Shown here one piece after another: positions 33,781 to 42,444 of a DNA stretch of 64,000 nucleotides. The position numbers were made by a program, and so were the translations under genes. Source of the DNA: Nocardiopsis ansamitocini. Lineage in GTDB: Bacteria > Actinomycetota > Actinomycetes > Streptosporangiales > Streptosporangiaceae. Each line of letters starts with the position of its first letter. Position 1 is the stretch's first letter. The stretch covers positions 186,001 through 250,000 of the forward strand of contig NZ_BSQG01000002.1 of NCBI RefSeq assembly GCF_030268225.1. The letters are read 5' to 3'. The notes beneath the pieces were generated by a model. That model searched no databases. It saw nothing but the letters and a program-made list of their open reading frames with translations, and had not been told where the DNA came from.

Positions 33781-33805
33781 GAAACTCGGGAAAAACCTGA
33801 GTTTC
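33781..33805. promoter_or_regulatory. Dyad symmetry in the divergent promoter region
   Basis: GAAACTCGGG and CCTGAGTTTC (one G-T mismatch) flank AAAAA, in the 308-bp gap between the divergent monooxygenase and DUF742-fusion genes (33636-33943). The position suits an operator controlling both directions. A transcript hairpin is the alternative. Confidence 0.45.
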
Positions 33806-33943
33806 CGGCATGGATGATCTCAGACCCAGACCGATCCTGCACCTGCGATTGGCCAAAGCCATACTCCCCGACTTGCCGCCGGCACCCGTCAGCGGCGGAT
33901 AGCATCCCTACGAGCCTCCTGTCCGACTGCGTCGAGGAGTGGC

Positions 33944-34846
33944 ATGGCCGACCGCGGCGAGGATCATTCCGACCTCGACAACGCGCTCTCGGGCGCGCCC
34001 GGTCATCGTGGACGTCCCGGTACCCGCCCCCGACTCCTGGGGCCCCCGCGTTGGGCGCGTCGCCATCTCGAAGACGTCGAGCAGATCGTCCTGCCCTCCC
34101 GGCAGCGAAGAGCAGGACGAACCGAAACCCTCGCCCGTGCCGCCGCCCTCGTGAACGGCCAGGAGACCACCGAGGCGGTCCGCGCCATCACCCGTCTGCT
34201 CTGGGAGCGGGAGAGCGCGGGGGTCCTGGAGATCGCCGCCCGGACCTCCCTGCCGGTGGGTGTCGTGCGCCTCCTGCTCTCCGACCTCACCGACGCCGGT
34301 GTCGTCGAATCACTGGACGACGCTCCCCGCAAGGTCGTGGTCGTGGCACCGCACAGCCGTGCCGAGTGCAATGTCGTCATCAGCCTGACCGGGCTCGCAG
34401 ACGCCCCGTCCCAACTGCCCGTCGGTCGGTTCGTCCTCCGGGGCCATTCGTCAGCCTGGGCTTTCACCTGCGCGGTCAGCGCGGTGACCCGGGGGCCGGA
34501 TTGGCCGACCGCCCTATGCCTGGTCGGTAGTCCTCGCGGGATCGACGACGACGCTCTTTGGGCCGAAACCCTGGACAACGCCGCTCTCGTGCTCGTGCTC
34601 GTCGGCCCCGGTGCCGAGGACAGTGCCTTCAACGCCTTGACGCGTTGCGATCCGGAGACGGTCATGGTCGCGCTCTACCAACAGGACACCCTGGATTCGC
34701 CGTGGACCCTCGCGCAGGCCCGACAGTGGCTGCGCGAGCTGGAACTGGCGCAGCAGGCGCCGGTCGGGATCTACACCTGGGTTCCCGGTTGCAGCGCTGC
34801 ACTGGGGGAACTCATCGCCCACCATGCACTGCGTGCGCGCCCCTAG
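33944..34846 (+). CDS. DUF742 protein fused to a degenerate CvnD-like GTPase domain
   Basis: 300 aa. A variable Arg-rich N-terminus is followed by a DUF742 (CvnC-like) domain at about 75-135 (LLWERESAGVLEIAARTSLPVG). The rest follows the CvnD GTPase layout: VVVVAPHSRAECNVVISLTG where the P-loop GGFGVGKTT should be, LCLVGSPRGIDDDALW for LYLFGTPGQ, and a C-terminal LGELIAHHALR. The GK(T/S) residues are missing, so GTP binding is doubtful. Normal conservons encode kinase, roadblock, DUF742 and GTPase as four separate genes; here only a fused pair is present. GAGGAG precedes the ATG. It is divergent from the polyketide locus, so a regulatory link is possible. Confidence 0.75.
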   Translation: MADRGEDHSDLDNALSGAPGHRGRPGTRPRLLGPPRWARRHLEDVEQIVLPSRQRRAGRTETLARAAALVNGQETTEAVRAITRLLWERESAGVLEIAARTSLPVGVVRLLLSDLTDAGVVESLDDAPRKVVVVAPHSRAECNVVISLTGLADAPSQLPVGRFVLRGHSSAWAFTCAVSAVTRGPDWPTALCLVGSPRGIDDDALWAETLDNAALVLVLVGPGAEDSAFNALTRCDPETVMVALYQQDTLDSPWTLAQARQWLRELELAQQAPVGIYTWVPGCSAALGELIAHHALRARP

Positions 34847-35088
34847 CCGCCCGCACCGTCCCCCGAGGCGTCGTGGATCTTCGGTCAGGGACAAACCCGC
34901 TGCACGGGTATGCGCGGACAAGGGCCGCCGGTCCGCCGCACCCCGCTGCCGGGGTAGCCGTCCAGGAACGGATGCTGGTTCGTATCCGGGCGCGAGGAAG
35001 TCCTGACCCCCGACCATCGTCGGATTCCGCGAGGGCCCTCCCAGAGGACAGGACACGTGGTCCGGAGCCGTCCCGGACAGGGGGCCGG

Positions 35089-35529
35089 TTACATGTCCGG
35101 GCAGAGGTGTTTGCGCACCGCGGCCATGATCAGTTCCGCATCGGCGCCGTCCGCCTCGTAGCCCGACACGGCGAACAGTTCACGGACCTCGACGCCCCGC
35201 ACCTCGTCGCGGTCCTCGCGCCCTTCCGTTTCCGCGATCATCTGGCAGGTCTGCCGGCCGCGCAGCACTGCGGTGTCGTCGTCGGGAGAGGTCAGGGCAG
35301 GATCGATACCGTTCAGCGAGTCCAGGTACTCCGCCCGGGTCTTTGGGCCGGGTTCCTCGGGCAGGCCGGTACTGGTTCCGGGGGAGGCGGAGGGCGTCAA
35401 CGTCAGGGTCGCGGTGGCGGTCGGTGCCGGGGTGGCCGGCGGGATCAGCTGCTCTCCTTCTCCGGCACCGCACGCGGTCCCGAGCAGAACCGCAACGGCC
35501 GCACAGGCGAGTTGGTGGGGGATGCGCAT
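35089..35529 (-). CDS. Lipoprotein with DUF732-like C-terminal domain
   Basis: 146 aa. Lipoprotein signal: MRIPHQLACAAVAVLLG then TAC with lipidated Cys18. A Pro/Thr/Ser-rich linker follows, then a small helical domain (YLDSLNGIDPALTSPDDD, GRQTCQMIAETEG, ELIMAAVRKHLCPDM) with two cysteines, in the manner of DUF732 domains of actinobacterial exported proteins. GGAGG precedes the ATG at 35529; the open frame further upstream looks non-coding. Extracytoplasmic, function unknown. Confidence 0.78.
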   Translation of the reverse strand: MRIPHQLACAAVAVLLGTACGAGEGEQLIPPATPAPTATATLTLTPSASPGTSTGLPEEPGPKTRAEYLDSLNGIDPALTSPDDDTAVLRGRQTCQMIAETEGREDRDEVRGVEVRELFAVSGYEADGADAELIMAAVRKHLCPDM

Positions 35530-35704
35530 GGGGGCCTCCAGGGGGCGGGCATCAGGTCGTGAAGGGACCGCTGCCCCGAGAGGGCTGTTTCCACCATCTC
35601 CCTGGTCACGGGTTTGACCCGATACCGCCCCTGCCTTGGCCTTGCCCTCGGCCCTTGGTGGGAAGTCGCCCCGGCAAACACTGCCGAACCTTCGGGAGAC
35701 GCTT

Positions 35705-35863
35705 ATGAGACGCTGCCTCACGGTCCTGGCCATGGTGGTTGTGGGGCTGGGGGCCACCGTGGTGGTTCCTGCAACGGCCGATGCGGCCGCCTGCCCGGTC
35801 ACCACCCGCCCCGTCACTTTCAAGGGCTCGACCTACTGCATGCCGATCAAGGGCATCTGGTAA
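35705..35863 (+). CDS. Short secreted peptide with two cysteines
   Basis: 52 aa. Clear signal peptide (MRRCLTVLAMVVVGLGATVV) with a predicted AxA cleavage around VPATADAA, leaving a mature peptide of about 22-25 residues (CPVTTRPVTFKGSTYCMPIK) with one possible disulfide. GGGAG lies upstream of the ATG. It is divergent from the DUF732 lipoprotein with 175 bp between. No family recognised; it could be an extracellular signalling or coat peptide. Confidence 0.6.
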   Translation: MRRCLTVLAMVVVGLGATVVVPATADAAACPVTTRPVTFKGSTYCMPIKGIW

Positions 35864-35955
35864 CCGTTCCCGGTCCGACCCGGCGCAAAGCGCGCCCCCG
35901 ACCGTTACCGGCCAGCGCTGCCACCGAACCGCGCAGTGTTGCCATGATGGCGGCC

Positions 35956-36468
35956 ATGACGACGCTGGAACGCAGCATCCCGCCCCTGAACGGTGATGAG
36001 CGCGCCACCTTGGAGGGGTGGCTCGACTTTCACCGCCAGACGCTGGCGGTCAAATGCGCCGGTCTCGACAATGAACGGTCCCGCCGCGCCGCCGCACCAC
36101 CCTCGCCGATCACCCTGCTCGGCCTGGTGCGCCACATGGCGGAGGTCGAGCGCAACTGGTTCCGCCGCATTCTCGCCGGCGAGCGCCTCGGGCCGGTCTA
36201 CGGAGACGGTCTGCACCCCCAGGGCACGGACGGGGGATTCACCCTGCCCGATCACGCAACCCTCGCCGAGGCACTGGCCACCTGGCACACCGAGGTCGAC
36301 CATGCCCGGGCCCGGGCCGCGGGTTACACCCTCGACGCCACCTGCAATCTCCAGGGAGCGCGATGCAGCCTGCGCTGGATCTACCTCCACATGATCGAGG
36401 AGTACGCACGGCACAACGGCCACGCCGACCTCATCCGCGAGGCCGTCGACGGCAACACCGGCATCTGA
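35956..36468 (+). CDS. DinB/DUF664 family protein
   Basis: 170 aa, four-helix bundle. DUF664 signatures: LDFHRQTLAVKCAGLDNE, LLGLVRHMAEVERNWFRR, WTHxE-like WHTEVDHARA, and the C-terminal LRWIYLHMIEEYARHNGHADLIREA with the histidines that bind metal in the DinB fold. Related enzymes include mycothiol-dependent isomerases and S-transferases; no specific reaction can be given. I used the ATG at 35956 (MTTLERS); ATGs at 35944 and 35947 are in frame. Confidence 0.86.
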   Translation: MTTLERSIPPLNGDERATLEGWLDFHRQTLAVKCAGLDNERSRRAAAPPSPITLLGLVRHMAEVERNWFRRILAGERLGPVYGDGLHPQGTDGGFTLPDHATLAEALATWHTEVDHARARAAGYTLDATCNLQGARCSLRWIYLHMIEEYARHNGHADLIREAVDGNTGI

Positions 36469-36484
36469 CGGTGTCAGGAGGCGA

Positions 36485-37186
36485 TCAATCGGGTCTGCGC
36501 CACACCAGCACCGCGGACACCGGATGGCCGCGGAATCGCTCCCACGTGGGTTTCACCGCGAGCCAGCGTTCGTCCACCACGCCCTCCCGCATTTCCACCA
36601 GTCGCCACCCCGCACCGAGGCCGGCGGCGACATGGTCGCTGATCAGGTGGACGTGGGTGGTGATCGCAACGTGCTCGCCGGAACCGCTGGTGAAATGGGT
36701 GGGCATGCCGGTCGCCATGATGAAGTGCGGGTGAAAGGCCACCAGGACGAATGACGCGCCGGGGACCGCGAGCCGCCACGCTTCCGTGTAGAGCGGCCCG
36801 AGTACGGGCAGATGCTCGTCGACGAGGCTGGCGATAACGAGGTCGTAGGTGCCGGAGGCGAGGCCGCTCTCGCGCACGTCGGCCTCGCTCAGATGCTCGT
36901 ACGCGCCCTTCGAGCGCGCGACAGCGAGCATTTGCGGAGTGAGGTCCACCCCGTCCACCCCGTTCACCCCTCGGCTCCGGAGCCAGGAGCCGGTGCGCCC
37001 TGTCCCGCAGCCGAGGTCGGCGGCACGGTGCACGGTCGCCCAGGACGGCTCGGCGAGGTTTTCGAGCAGGCCGATGTCCATCGCGTCCTCGACGGTCTGC
37101 TCGTAGGTGTCGACCCACCGGCCGTAGCCGGTTCGCACGTCCACCATTCGATAACCGCGGGAGTCGAAGCCGGCGAAGTTCGTCAT
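36485..37186 (-). CDS. Class I SAM-dependent methyltransferase
   Basis: 233 aa from MTNFAGFDSRG. SAM motif I AADLGCGTGRTGSWL, acidic motif GVDLTPQML, motif with YDLVIASLVDEHLP, and a C-terminal VSAVLVWRRP strand. Methyltransferase type 11/UbiE-like fold; the substrate is not evident. In-frame starts exist at 37222 and further in at MVDVRTGYG. It lies convergent to the DinB gene (16 bp between stops) and divergent from the DUF6221 gene; no pathway context. Confidence 0.82.
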   Translation of the reverse strand: MTNFAGFDSRGYRMVDVRTGYGRWVDTYEQTVEDAMDIGLLENLAEPSWATVHRAADLGCGTGRTGSWLRSRGVNGVDGVDLTPQMLAVARSKGAYEHLSEADVRESGLASGTYDLVIASLVDEHLPVLGPLYTEAWRLAVPGASFVLVAFHPHFIMATGMPTHFTSGSGEHVAITTHVHLISDHVAAGLGAGWRLVEMREGVVDERWLAVKPTWERFRGHPVSAVLVWRRPD

Positions 37187-37332
37187 CTGAATGATTATCG
37201 ACAGATCGGTGCACGGGGACAACGGAAATTACGGGCACCCGACCCTGTTCGTGAGCGTGGCCGCCTCCTGTCGATCCGGCAGGAACGCCCTACTCTGCTG
37301 TGCGGACACCGCAGTGGGGGCAGGATGGTGCC

Positions 37333-37626
37333 ATGACGATCATCGAGTTCCTCAAGGCGCGTCTCGACGAGGACGAGAAGCAGCTCTACGCCTCGGTCGA
37401 GATGGGGGGTGCCGCCGCTGTCGACGCGCGGCGGCTCCTGACCGAGATCACCGCCAAACGCCGGATCGTGGAACGCGTCGAGCACCGGACCCAGCTGCGC
37501 CACGCAGCCACTGCCGAGGGGCTCGCGGACGCGGCACCCCGTACGGACGGCCACAACGCCGTGTTGAACCACCTGGCCCTGGCCTATGCCGACCACCCCG
37601 ACTACAGCTCCCTGTGGCGGCCCTGA
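37333..37626 (+). CDS. DUF6221 family protein
   Basis: 97 aa, soluble, largely helical. MTIIEFLKARLDEDEKQLY at the start, RRLLTEITAKRRIVERV in the middle and LALAYADHPDYSSLWRP at the end are the hallmarks of DUF6221, a common actinobacterial family that often occurs near phage or mobile genes and has no known role. GGGGGCAGGA lies about 10 nt before the ATG. Confidence 0.82.
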   Translation: MTIIEFLKARLDEDEKQLYASVEMGGAAAVDARRLLTEITAKRRIVERVEHRTQLRHAATAEGLADAAPRTDGHNAVLNHLALAYADHPDYSSLWRP

Positions 37627-37654
37627 ATGGTCGAGACCGAAGGCCCCCTTCCGC

Positions 37655-38395
37655 TCACTCCTCGGCGGTGAACTCCCGTCCCACTCGCGGTGGTTCTCCC
37701 GTCACAGCGGTGATCACGTCCGCAGCCACCTCGCGAAGCTTGCGGTTGCGCTGGTGGGAGGCCTGGCGCAACAGGTCGAAAGCGGCCTCCGCCGAACAGC
37801 GGGCCTGGGCCATGATGATGCCCATGGCCTGGTCGATGACGGTGCGGGAGTTGAGTGCCTCCCGCAGTTGGTGGGTGGTCCGGCGCTCATCGGAGAGGCG
37901 GCGCATGATGGTGAGCATGCCCGAGGCGCGCTGGGCGAACGACGCGATGGCCAGGGCGTGGGCGTCGTCGAAGAGGCCCGGCTCTGCGCCGTAGAGGTTG
38001 AGCGCCCCGAGCGTCTCCGGGCCCGCGTGGATGGGTTCCGCCAGCAGCGACAGCACTCCCGACGCCACGGAACGCGCACCGTAGTCTCCCCAACGCTGCT
38101 CGGTGGTCATGTCCTCGACGACGACCCGCTCACCCGTCCGCAGACACTGCAGGCACGGGCCGTCTTCCCTGGCGTACTGGGCCTCGTCCAGTTGTGCCGC
38201 CGTTTCGTCACTGCTGGCGATCGTGATGGGGCTGCGGCCGCGATGGCGCAGTGTCACGCCGCAGTGCACCCGACCGGGGAGGGTGCGCACAGCGATGCGG
38301 GCGAGTTCGGCCAGTTGCTCCTCGACCGTCTCCAGACTGATCAACAAGCCGTACAGCTCGTCGGGGGTCATGTCGGGCGGGCCGGGGCGCTTCAC
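37655..38395 (-). CDS. GAF-ANTAR transcription antitermination regulator
   Basis: 246 aa from a GTG with GAGG 4 nt upstream. GAF-type sensor at about 20-160 (PITIASSDETAAQLDEAQY, EDGPCLQCLRTG, LAEPIHAGPETLGALNLYG), then a C-terminal ANTAR domain (ALNSRTVIDQAMGIIMAQAR, AFDLLRQASHQRNRKLREVA). ANTAR proteins bind paired stem-loops in nascent RNA and prevent termination. A second GAF-ANTAR gene lies just upstream on the same strand, so the two may form a mixed dimer or respond to different signals. Confidence 0.88.
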   Translation of the reverse strand: MKRPGPPDMTPDELYGLLISLETVEEQLAELARIAVRTLPGRVHCGVTLRHRGRSPITIASSDETAAQLDEAQYAREDGPCLQCLRTGERVVVEDMTTEQRWGDYGARSVASGVLSLLAEPIHAGPETLGALNLYGAEPGLFDDAHALAIASFAQRASGMLTIMRRLSDERRTTHQLREALNSRTVIDQAMGIIMAQARCSAEAAFDLLRQASHQRNRKLREVAADVITAVTGEPPRVGREFTAEE

Positions 38396-38447
38396 CGTTC
38401 CTCAAACGAGGGGGAAGCGCCCCGGCCCTGCCGCGCCGATGTCTCGG

Positions 38448-39281
38448 TCACGTCGGGCCGCCCTCCGGGGCGTCGAGCCGCAGCGTTTTGACGGTCCCCT
38501 CCGAGGAGAAGCGACTGTCACCGACGATCCGGGTACAGATGTCCACCAGGCGGATGTTGAGCTGCTGGGACGTGCTGCTGAGCATCTGCCAGGCATCGGT
38601 CTCGGAGATGTCGTGCCGCTCCATGAGGATGCCCAGCGCGGTCCCGATGAGGCTGCGGGTGCTCAGCGCCCTGGTCAGGTTGGCCAGTTCGATCTTGTGT
38701 TCCAGGGCGAGTGCGACGGTGTCGGTGATCGTGGCCAGCGTCCCCTCGCCCACCCGCTCGAAGGTGTCGGCATGGACGGAGTAGAAGGTGATCACCCCGA
38801 TCCTGCGCTTGGACGTCACCATACGGGTGGCGTGGATACTGCGCACGCCGTGCTCGGCCGCACGCTCCAGGAAGCGCTTCCAGTGCCCGTCGCTGTGCTG
38901 GGTCGTCGAGGCCTCGTCGGCCCCTGGCAACACGGTGTGCAGCGCCGACGCGTCCCCGAGGAAACCAGCGCAGTCGCCGAGCCGACGGGCGACGTCGTCG
39001 CTGTGCGTCATAACCGGTGGCGCGTTCTTGGCGGTGCGCGCGGTGATATGCACGTGTTCGCACAGAGCGGGCTGGCTGGTCATCAGTTCGGCCACCCGGG
39101 TGGCCGCGGTTTCGACGTCGGTGCAGGCGTTGACGGCCTCGGTCAGGGAGACCATCCGCTTGGCCAGCGACAGGGGGTCTTCCAGGGGCAGAGCCTGGGG
39201 GGCGGGCACGACGGGGTGAACGACGGGGGTCAAACCGCCGCCGGGCAACACGGAGTCGTTGTTGGTTCGGGTTTTCTTCAT
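38448..39281 (-). CDS. GAF-ANTAR transcription antitermination regulator, second copy
   Basis: 277 aa. An N-terminal Pro-rich tail leads to a GAF domain (VETAATRVAELMTSQPALCE, HGVRSIHATRMVTSKRRIGVITFYS) and an ANTAR domain (ALSTRSLIGTALGILMERHDI, AWQMLSSTSQQLNIRLVDI). It diverges from the neighbouring ANTAR gene, so this is not a recent duplication. The 39282-39706 gap upstream (425 bp) has no supportable gene and presumably carries its promoter. Confidence 0.85.
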   Translation of the reverse strand: MKKTRTNNDSVLPGGGLTPVVHPVVPAPQALPLEDPLSLAKRMVSLTEAVNACTDVETAATRVAELMTSQPALCEHVHITARTAKNAPPVMTHSDDVARRLGDCAGFLGDASALHTVLPGADEASTTQHSDGHWKRFLERAAEHGVRSIHATRMVTSKRRIGVITFYSVHADTFERVGEGTLATITDTVALALEHKIELANLTRALSTRSLIGTALGILMERHDISETDAWQMLSSTSQQLNIRLVDICTRIVGDSRFSSEGTVKTLRLDAPEGGPT

Positions 39282-39706
39282 CTGGTCCGGAATGTCTCCA
39301 CGACGCCGCAGCGCCTATGGCGGGTGCCGCGCGTTCGCGCGGCACGTGATGACCTTTCCGGTGGCTCCTCGCGTCCCGACCCGTACACCGATCTGAGTGC
39401 GCCGACGTTGATGGACGCGCAAAGACCGCCTCACCGCGTTTTCGATGAGGTCGTCACGGATCAGGGAACCGCGGACAGCATGACGGCCAGCCCGTCCTGT
39501 CACAGGCTGCATGGTGTCCGAGGCGCTGGCTTGAGGGGTCACCGGAATCTAAGGCCACGCTTCCGGACCTTGAAGTAACCGATTCTAGAAGAGACGCGCC
39601 CCTTTCGCGTACATCGGGAGGGGTTCCGGGCGGACGTTATCCGCTGGGTCGCTGCGGGGAACCGCACCCGGTGTCGTCCGGAGCCCGGATCAGGCAATGG
39701 GTCTTT

Positions 39707-39946
39707 TCAGTTGCGGGGGTGTTTGAACGGTGGGTCGCGCCGGGACAGTGAGGCTCCGTTGAGCAGCGCGAAACACAGTGTCATCCATACGCCGAAGAAG
39801 ACACCGATGCTGACCGCTGTCAGCGGACCCTTGTCGATCCACAGAAAAGCGATCAGCCCGAACAGGATTCCGCTCACCACACCGATCAGGACGCCGAGAC
39901 GCCACGGATGGCGGTGGGCGAAGGAGACATGGTCGGAAGAGGGCAT
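39707..39946 (-). CDS. Small two-helix membrane protein
   Basis: 79 aa from MPSSDHVSFAHRHPW. Two transmembrane helices (LGVLIGVVSGILFGLIAFLW and VSIGVFFGVWMTLCFALL) joined by a short DKGPLTA loop, with a basic C-terminus. The longer frame upstream of this ATG is Arg/His-rich and looks non-coding. No family recognised. Confidence 0.65.
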   Translation of the reverse strand: MPSSDHVSFAHRHPWRLGVLIGVVSGILFGLIAFLWIDKGPLTAVSIGVFFGVWMTLCFALLNGASLSRRDPPFKHPRN

Positions 39947-40071
39947 GGGTCGGCCACTACCCGAGGCGCAGCCCAGAAACCGCCGGCGCGGGGAAACGCT
40001 GCGGCCAAGGTGTTGTCGTTTCGCGTGGTGGTGCCCAATGCGCAACGGACACGTCCGTAGAGTGGGGGATC

Positions 40072-40503
40072 ATGACCGATCACAGCACAGTTGCCCCTGA
40101 CCGCCCCGATCTCGCCTCTCGGGGGGAGGAGTTCGCCGCCTTCTGGGCCGAGCGCCATCTGTGCACCCTCAGCACGGTCCGGCCCGACGGCACACCGCAC
40201 GTCGTTCCGGTCGGGGTCACGCTGGACCTGGAATCGGGCATCGCCAGGGTCATCGCTCGTCGGGGGACGCGCAAGGCGCGGCTGATCGCCAAGGCGGGGG
40301 AGGCCGGCGTGCCCGTGGCGGTGTGCCAGGTGGAGCGGGCGCGTTGGTCCACTCTGGAGGGGCGCGCGATCGTGCGCGACGATCGGGAAGCCGTAGCCGA
40401 CGCCGAGCGGCGCTATGCCGAGCGCTACCAGCGCACGCCTTCCCCCAACCCGGAACGGATCGTCATCGAGATCGCCCTGACCGGGGTGAAGGGCAGCGTC
40501 TGA
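40072..40503 (+). CDS. PPOX-class F420-dependent oxidoreductase
   Basis: 143 aa. Split beta-barrel flavin/F420-binding fold: HLCTLSTVRPDGTPHVVPVGV, ARVIARRGTRKARLIAKAG, VCQVERARWSTLEGRAIV, ERYAERYQRTPSPNPERIVIEI. This is the Rv1155/Rv2074-like pattern. Members bind coenzyme F420 or tetrapyrrole-related ligands and reduce small molecules such as biliverdin; the substrate here is open. Soluble, monocistronic. The following 40504-40776 stretch contains no recognisable gene. Confidence 0.85.
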   Translation: MTDHSTVAPDRPDLASRGEEFAAFWAERHLCTLSTVRPDGTPHVVPVGVTLDLESGIARVIARRGTRKARLIAKAGEAGVPVAVCQVERARWSTLEGRAIVRDDREAVADAERRYAERYQRTPSPNPERIVIEIALTGVKGSV

Positions 40504-40776
40504 GCGCACTACCGAAAGGCCGCCGTGTCCCAGGCGGCGATGCGAGAAGCCGGTCGGCTGTCACGGACGCCGGATGGTGCTCCCCGGCACGAGTCCAGGG
40601 CATGACCGCCGTTTCGGCCTCGGCGTTCCCGATTCGCTGTTCGACTCCCCGGCCTCCAGCGGCCCGATCGGTCGGACCCCACGCGCGACCCGGACACCGG
40701 ACGACTCCGGTCTCCGGGCCCGTTCGCGCGTAGGGTCCAGTGCCTTTTGCGGGGCGTGCCGGCCGCTGGTGGAGCG

Positions 40777-42078
40777 CTAGGCGTTGTCGCGCGCCGCGAC
40801 GGAGCGCTGTGCCGGTCCGGTGTAGAGCTGGCGCGGACGGGCGATGCGGGTGTCGGGGTCCTTGCGCAGCTCGTGCCAGTGCGCCAGCCAGCCGGGGAGG
40901 CGGCCCAGCGCGAACAGCACCGTGAACATCTCCGTGGAGAAACCCAGCGCGCGGTAGATCACGCCGGTGTAGAAGTCGACGTTCGGGTAGAGCTTGCGGT
41001 CCACGAAGTAGGAGTCCGACAGCGCCCGCTCCTCCAGCTGCAACGCCAGGTCGAACAGCGGGTCATTGGCCCCCGGCTGGTTCAGGATCTCCTGGGCGAG
41101 CTTCTTGATCTCGCGGCTGCGCGGGTCGAAGTTCTTGTAGACGCGGTGCCCGAACCCCATGAGGCGGGTCTTGCTCTCGCGGTCCTTCACCTGTTCGATG
41201 AAGGTGTCGATCCCGCCCTCGGTGTTCTGGATCTGCTCCAGCATCTCCAGTACGGCCTGGTTGGCGCCACCGTGCAGAGGCCCCGAAAGGGCGTTGATGC
41301 CGGCCGCCACGCTCGCGAACACGGTCGCGCCGGAGGAACCGACCACCCGCACCGTCGAGGTGGAGCAGTTCAGCTCATGGTCGGCGTGCAGGGTCAGCAG
41401 CAGGTCCATCGCCTTGGCCAACAGCGGGTCCGGGCCCTTTTCGCCCTCGGTCTTGCCGAAGGTCATGTTCAGGAAGTTCTCCACGTAGGCCAGAGAACTG
41501 TCCGTCGCCACCGGCTCCAAGCCGGCAGAGGTGCGATGGATACGTGCCGCGATCGCCGGGAGCTGGGCGAGCAGGGCGATGGTGGCCCGCTCCACCTGGT
41601 CGTCGTCGGTGGGGTCGGCATTCTCCGTGTGGAACGCCGCCAGCGCGTTCACCGCGGCCGCCAGCGTGATCATCGGGTGCGTGCCGGAGGGGAAAGCGTC
41701 GATTACCCGCTCGAAGCCCTCGGGGAGCGCGGACTGTGCGGTCAGTTCGGCGGCGAACGCGTCGAGCTGACCGGGTTTGGGAAGCTCTCCCCGGAGAAGA
41801 AGGTGACAGACCTCGAGGAAGGTCGCCTGCTGCGCCAACTCCTCGATGGGATAGCCCCGGTAGCGCAGGATCCCCGCAGCACCGTCGATGTAGGTGATGT
41901 CGGAGCGGCACGCCGCGGTGTTGCCGAACCCCGGGTCGATGGTCACCAGCCCGGTTCCGGACAGCAGGGTCTTGATCTCGAAGGCGGTCTCACCCTCGGT
42001 TCCCGTTGCAGTGGGGAACGAGGCGTCCCGGTCGGCGAACCGGAGGGCGACGCTGTCGCCCTGGGGAGTGTGGGTCAT
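40777..42078 (-). CDS. gltA: Citrate synthase (type I/hexameric)
   Basis: 433 aa, full length. Catalytic residues in HADHELNCSTSTVR (first His), MGFGHRVYKNFDPR (second His) and NVDFYTGVIYRALG (Asp). The N-terminal extension (ADRDASFPTATGTEGETAFEIK) and ELNCSTSTVRVVGSSGA place it in the GltA group, which condenses oxaloacetate and acetyl-CoA at entry to the TCA cycle. It stands alone; the ATG at 42078 follows a 366-bp gap in which no gene is seen. Confidence 0.95.
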   Translation of the reverse strand: MTHTPQGDSVALRFADRDASFPTATGTEGETAFEIKTLLSGTGLVTIDPGFGNTAACRSDITYIDGAAGILRYRGYPIEELAQQATFLEVCHLLLRGELPKPGQLDAFAAELTAQSALPEGFERVIDAFPSGTHPMITLAAAVNALAAFHTENADPTDDDQVERATIALLAQLPAIAARIHRTSAGLEPVATDSSLAYVENFLNMTFGKTEGEKGPDPLLAKAMDLLLTLHADHELNCSTSTVRVVGSSGATVFASVAAGINALSGPLHGGANQAVLEMLEQIQNTEGGIDTFIEQVKDRESKTRLMGFGHRVYKNFDPRSREIKKLAQEILNQPGANDPLFDLALQLEERALSDSYFVDRKLYPNVDFYTGVIYRALGFSTEMFTVLFALGRLPGWLAHWHELRKDPDTRIARPRQLYTGPAQRSVAARDNA

Positions 42079-42319
42079 GACGGTTACGGGTCCTTACATC
42101 GTCGGTCCTCGTGCTGTGTCTGTCCTACCCCACCGAACCCCTTCGGAGCCTGTGCACACCGCCCCCCGGAAAAGCGTCCGAAAAAACGCGGAAGTTTCTC
42201 CTTTTCACGGCTGATCGGGACCGTGGCGGCCCCGGATGCCGCCTCGGAACCGTGTCCGAAACGTGTCGTGGCGCCGACGGGAGAGGTGGGAAACGCGGAT
42301 AAGCCCTGTCCGTCGCCCT

Positions 42320-42353
42320 CGCTGGGCGCAGAGCGCGCGCGTCACGCCCAGCG
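42320..42353 (-). terminator. Hairpin after the 77-aa zinc-ribbon-like gene
   Basis: A 9-bp perfect stem (CGCTGGGCG / CGCCCAGCG) with a 16-nt loop lies about 90 bp downstream of the 42445-42678 gene, within the gap upstream of gltA. It may end that gene's transcript. Confidence 0.45.
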
Positions 42354-42444
42354 ATCTCGCGACCACGTAAAACAAGGGAGATGCTGGTCACATCGCAACC
42401 TTGAGGACATCCGTAATTCACAGCACCGACATCAGCGGCCGGGG

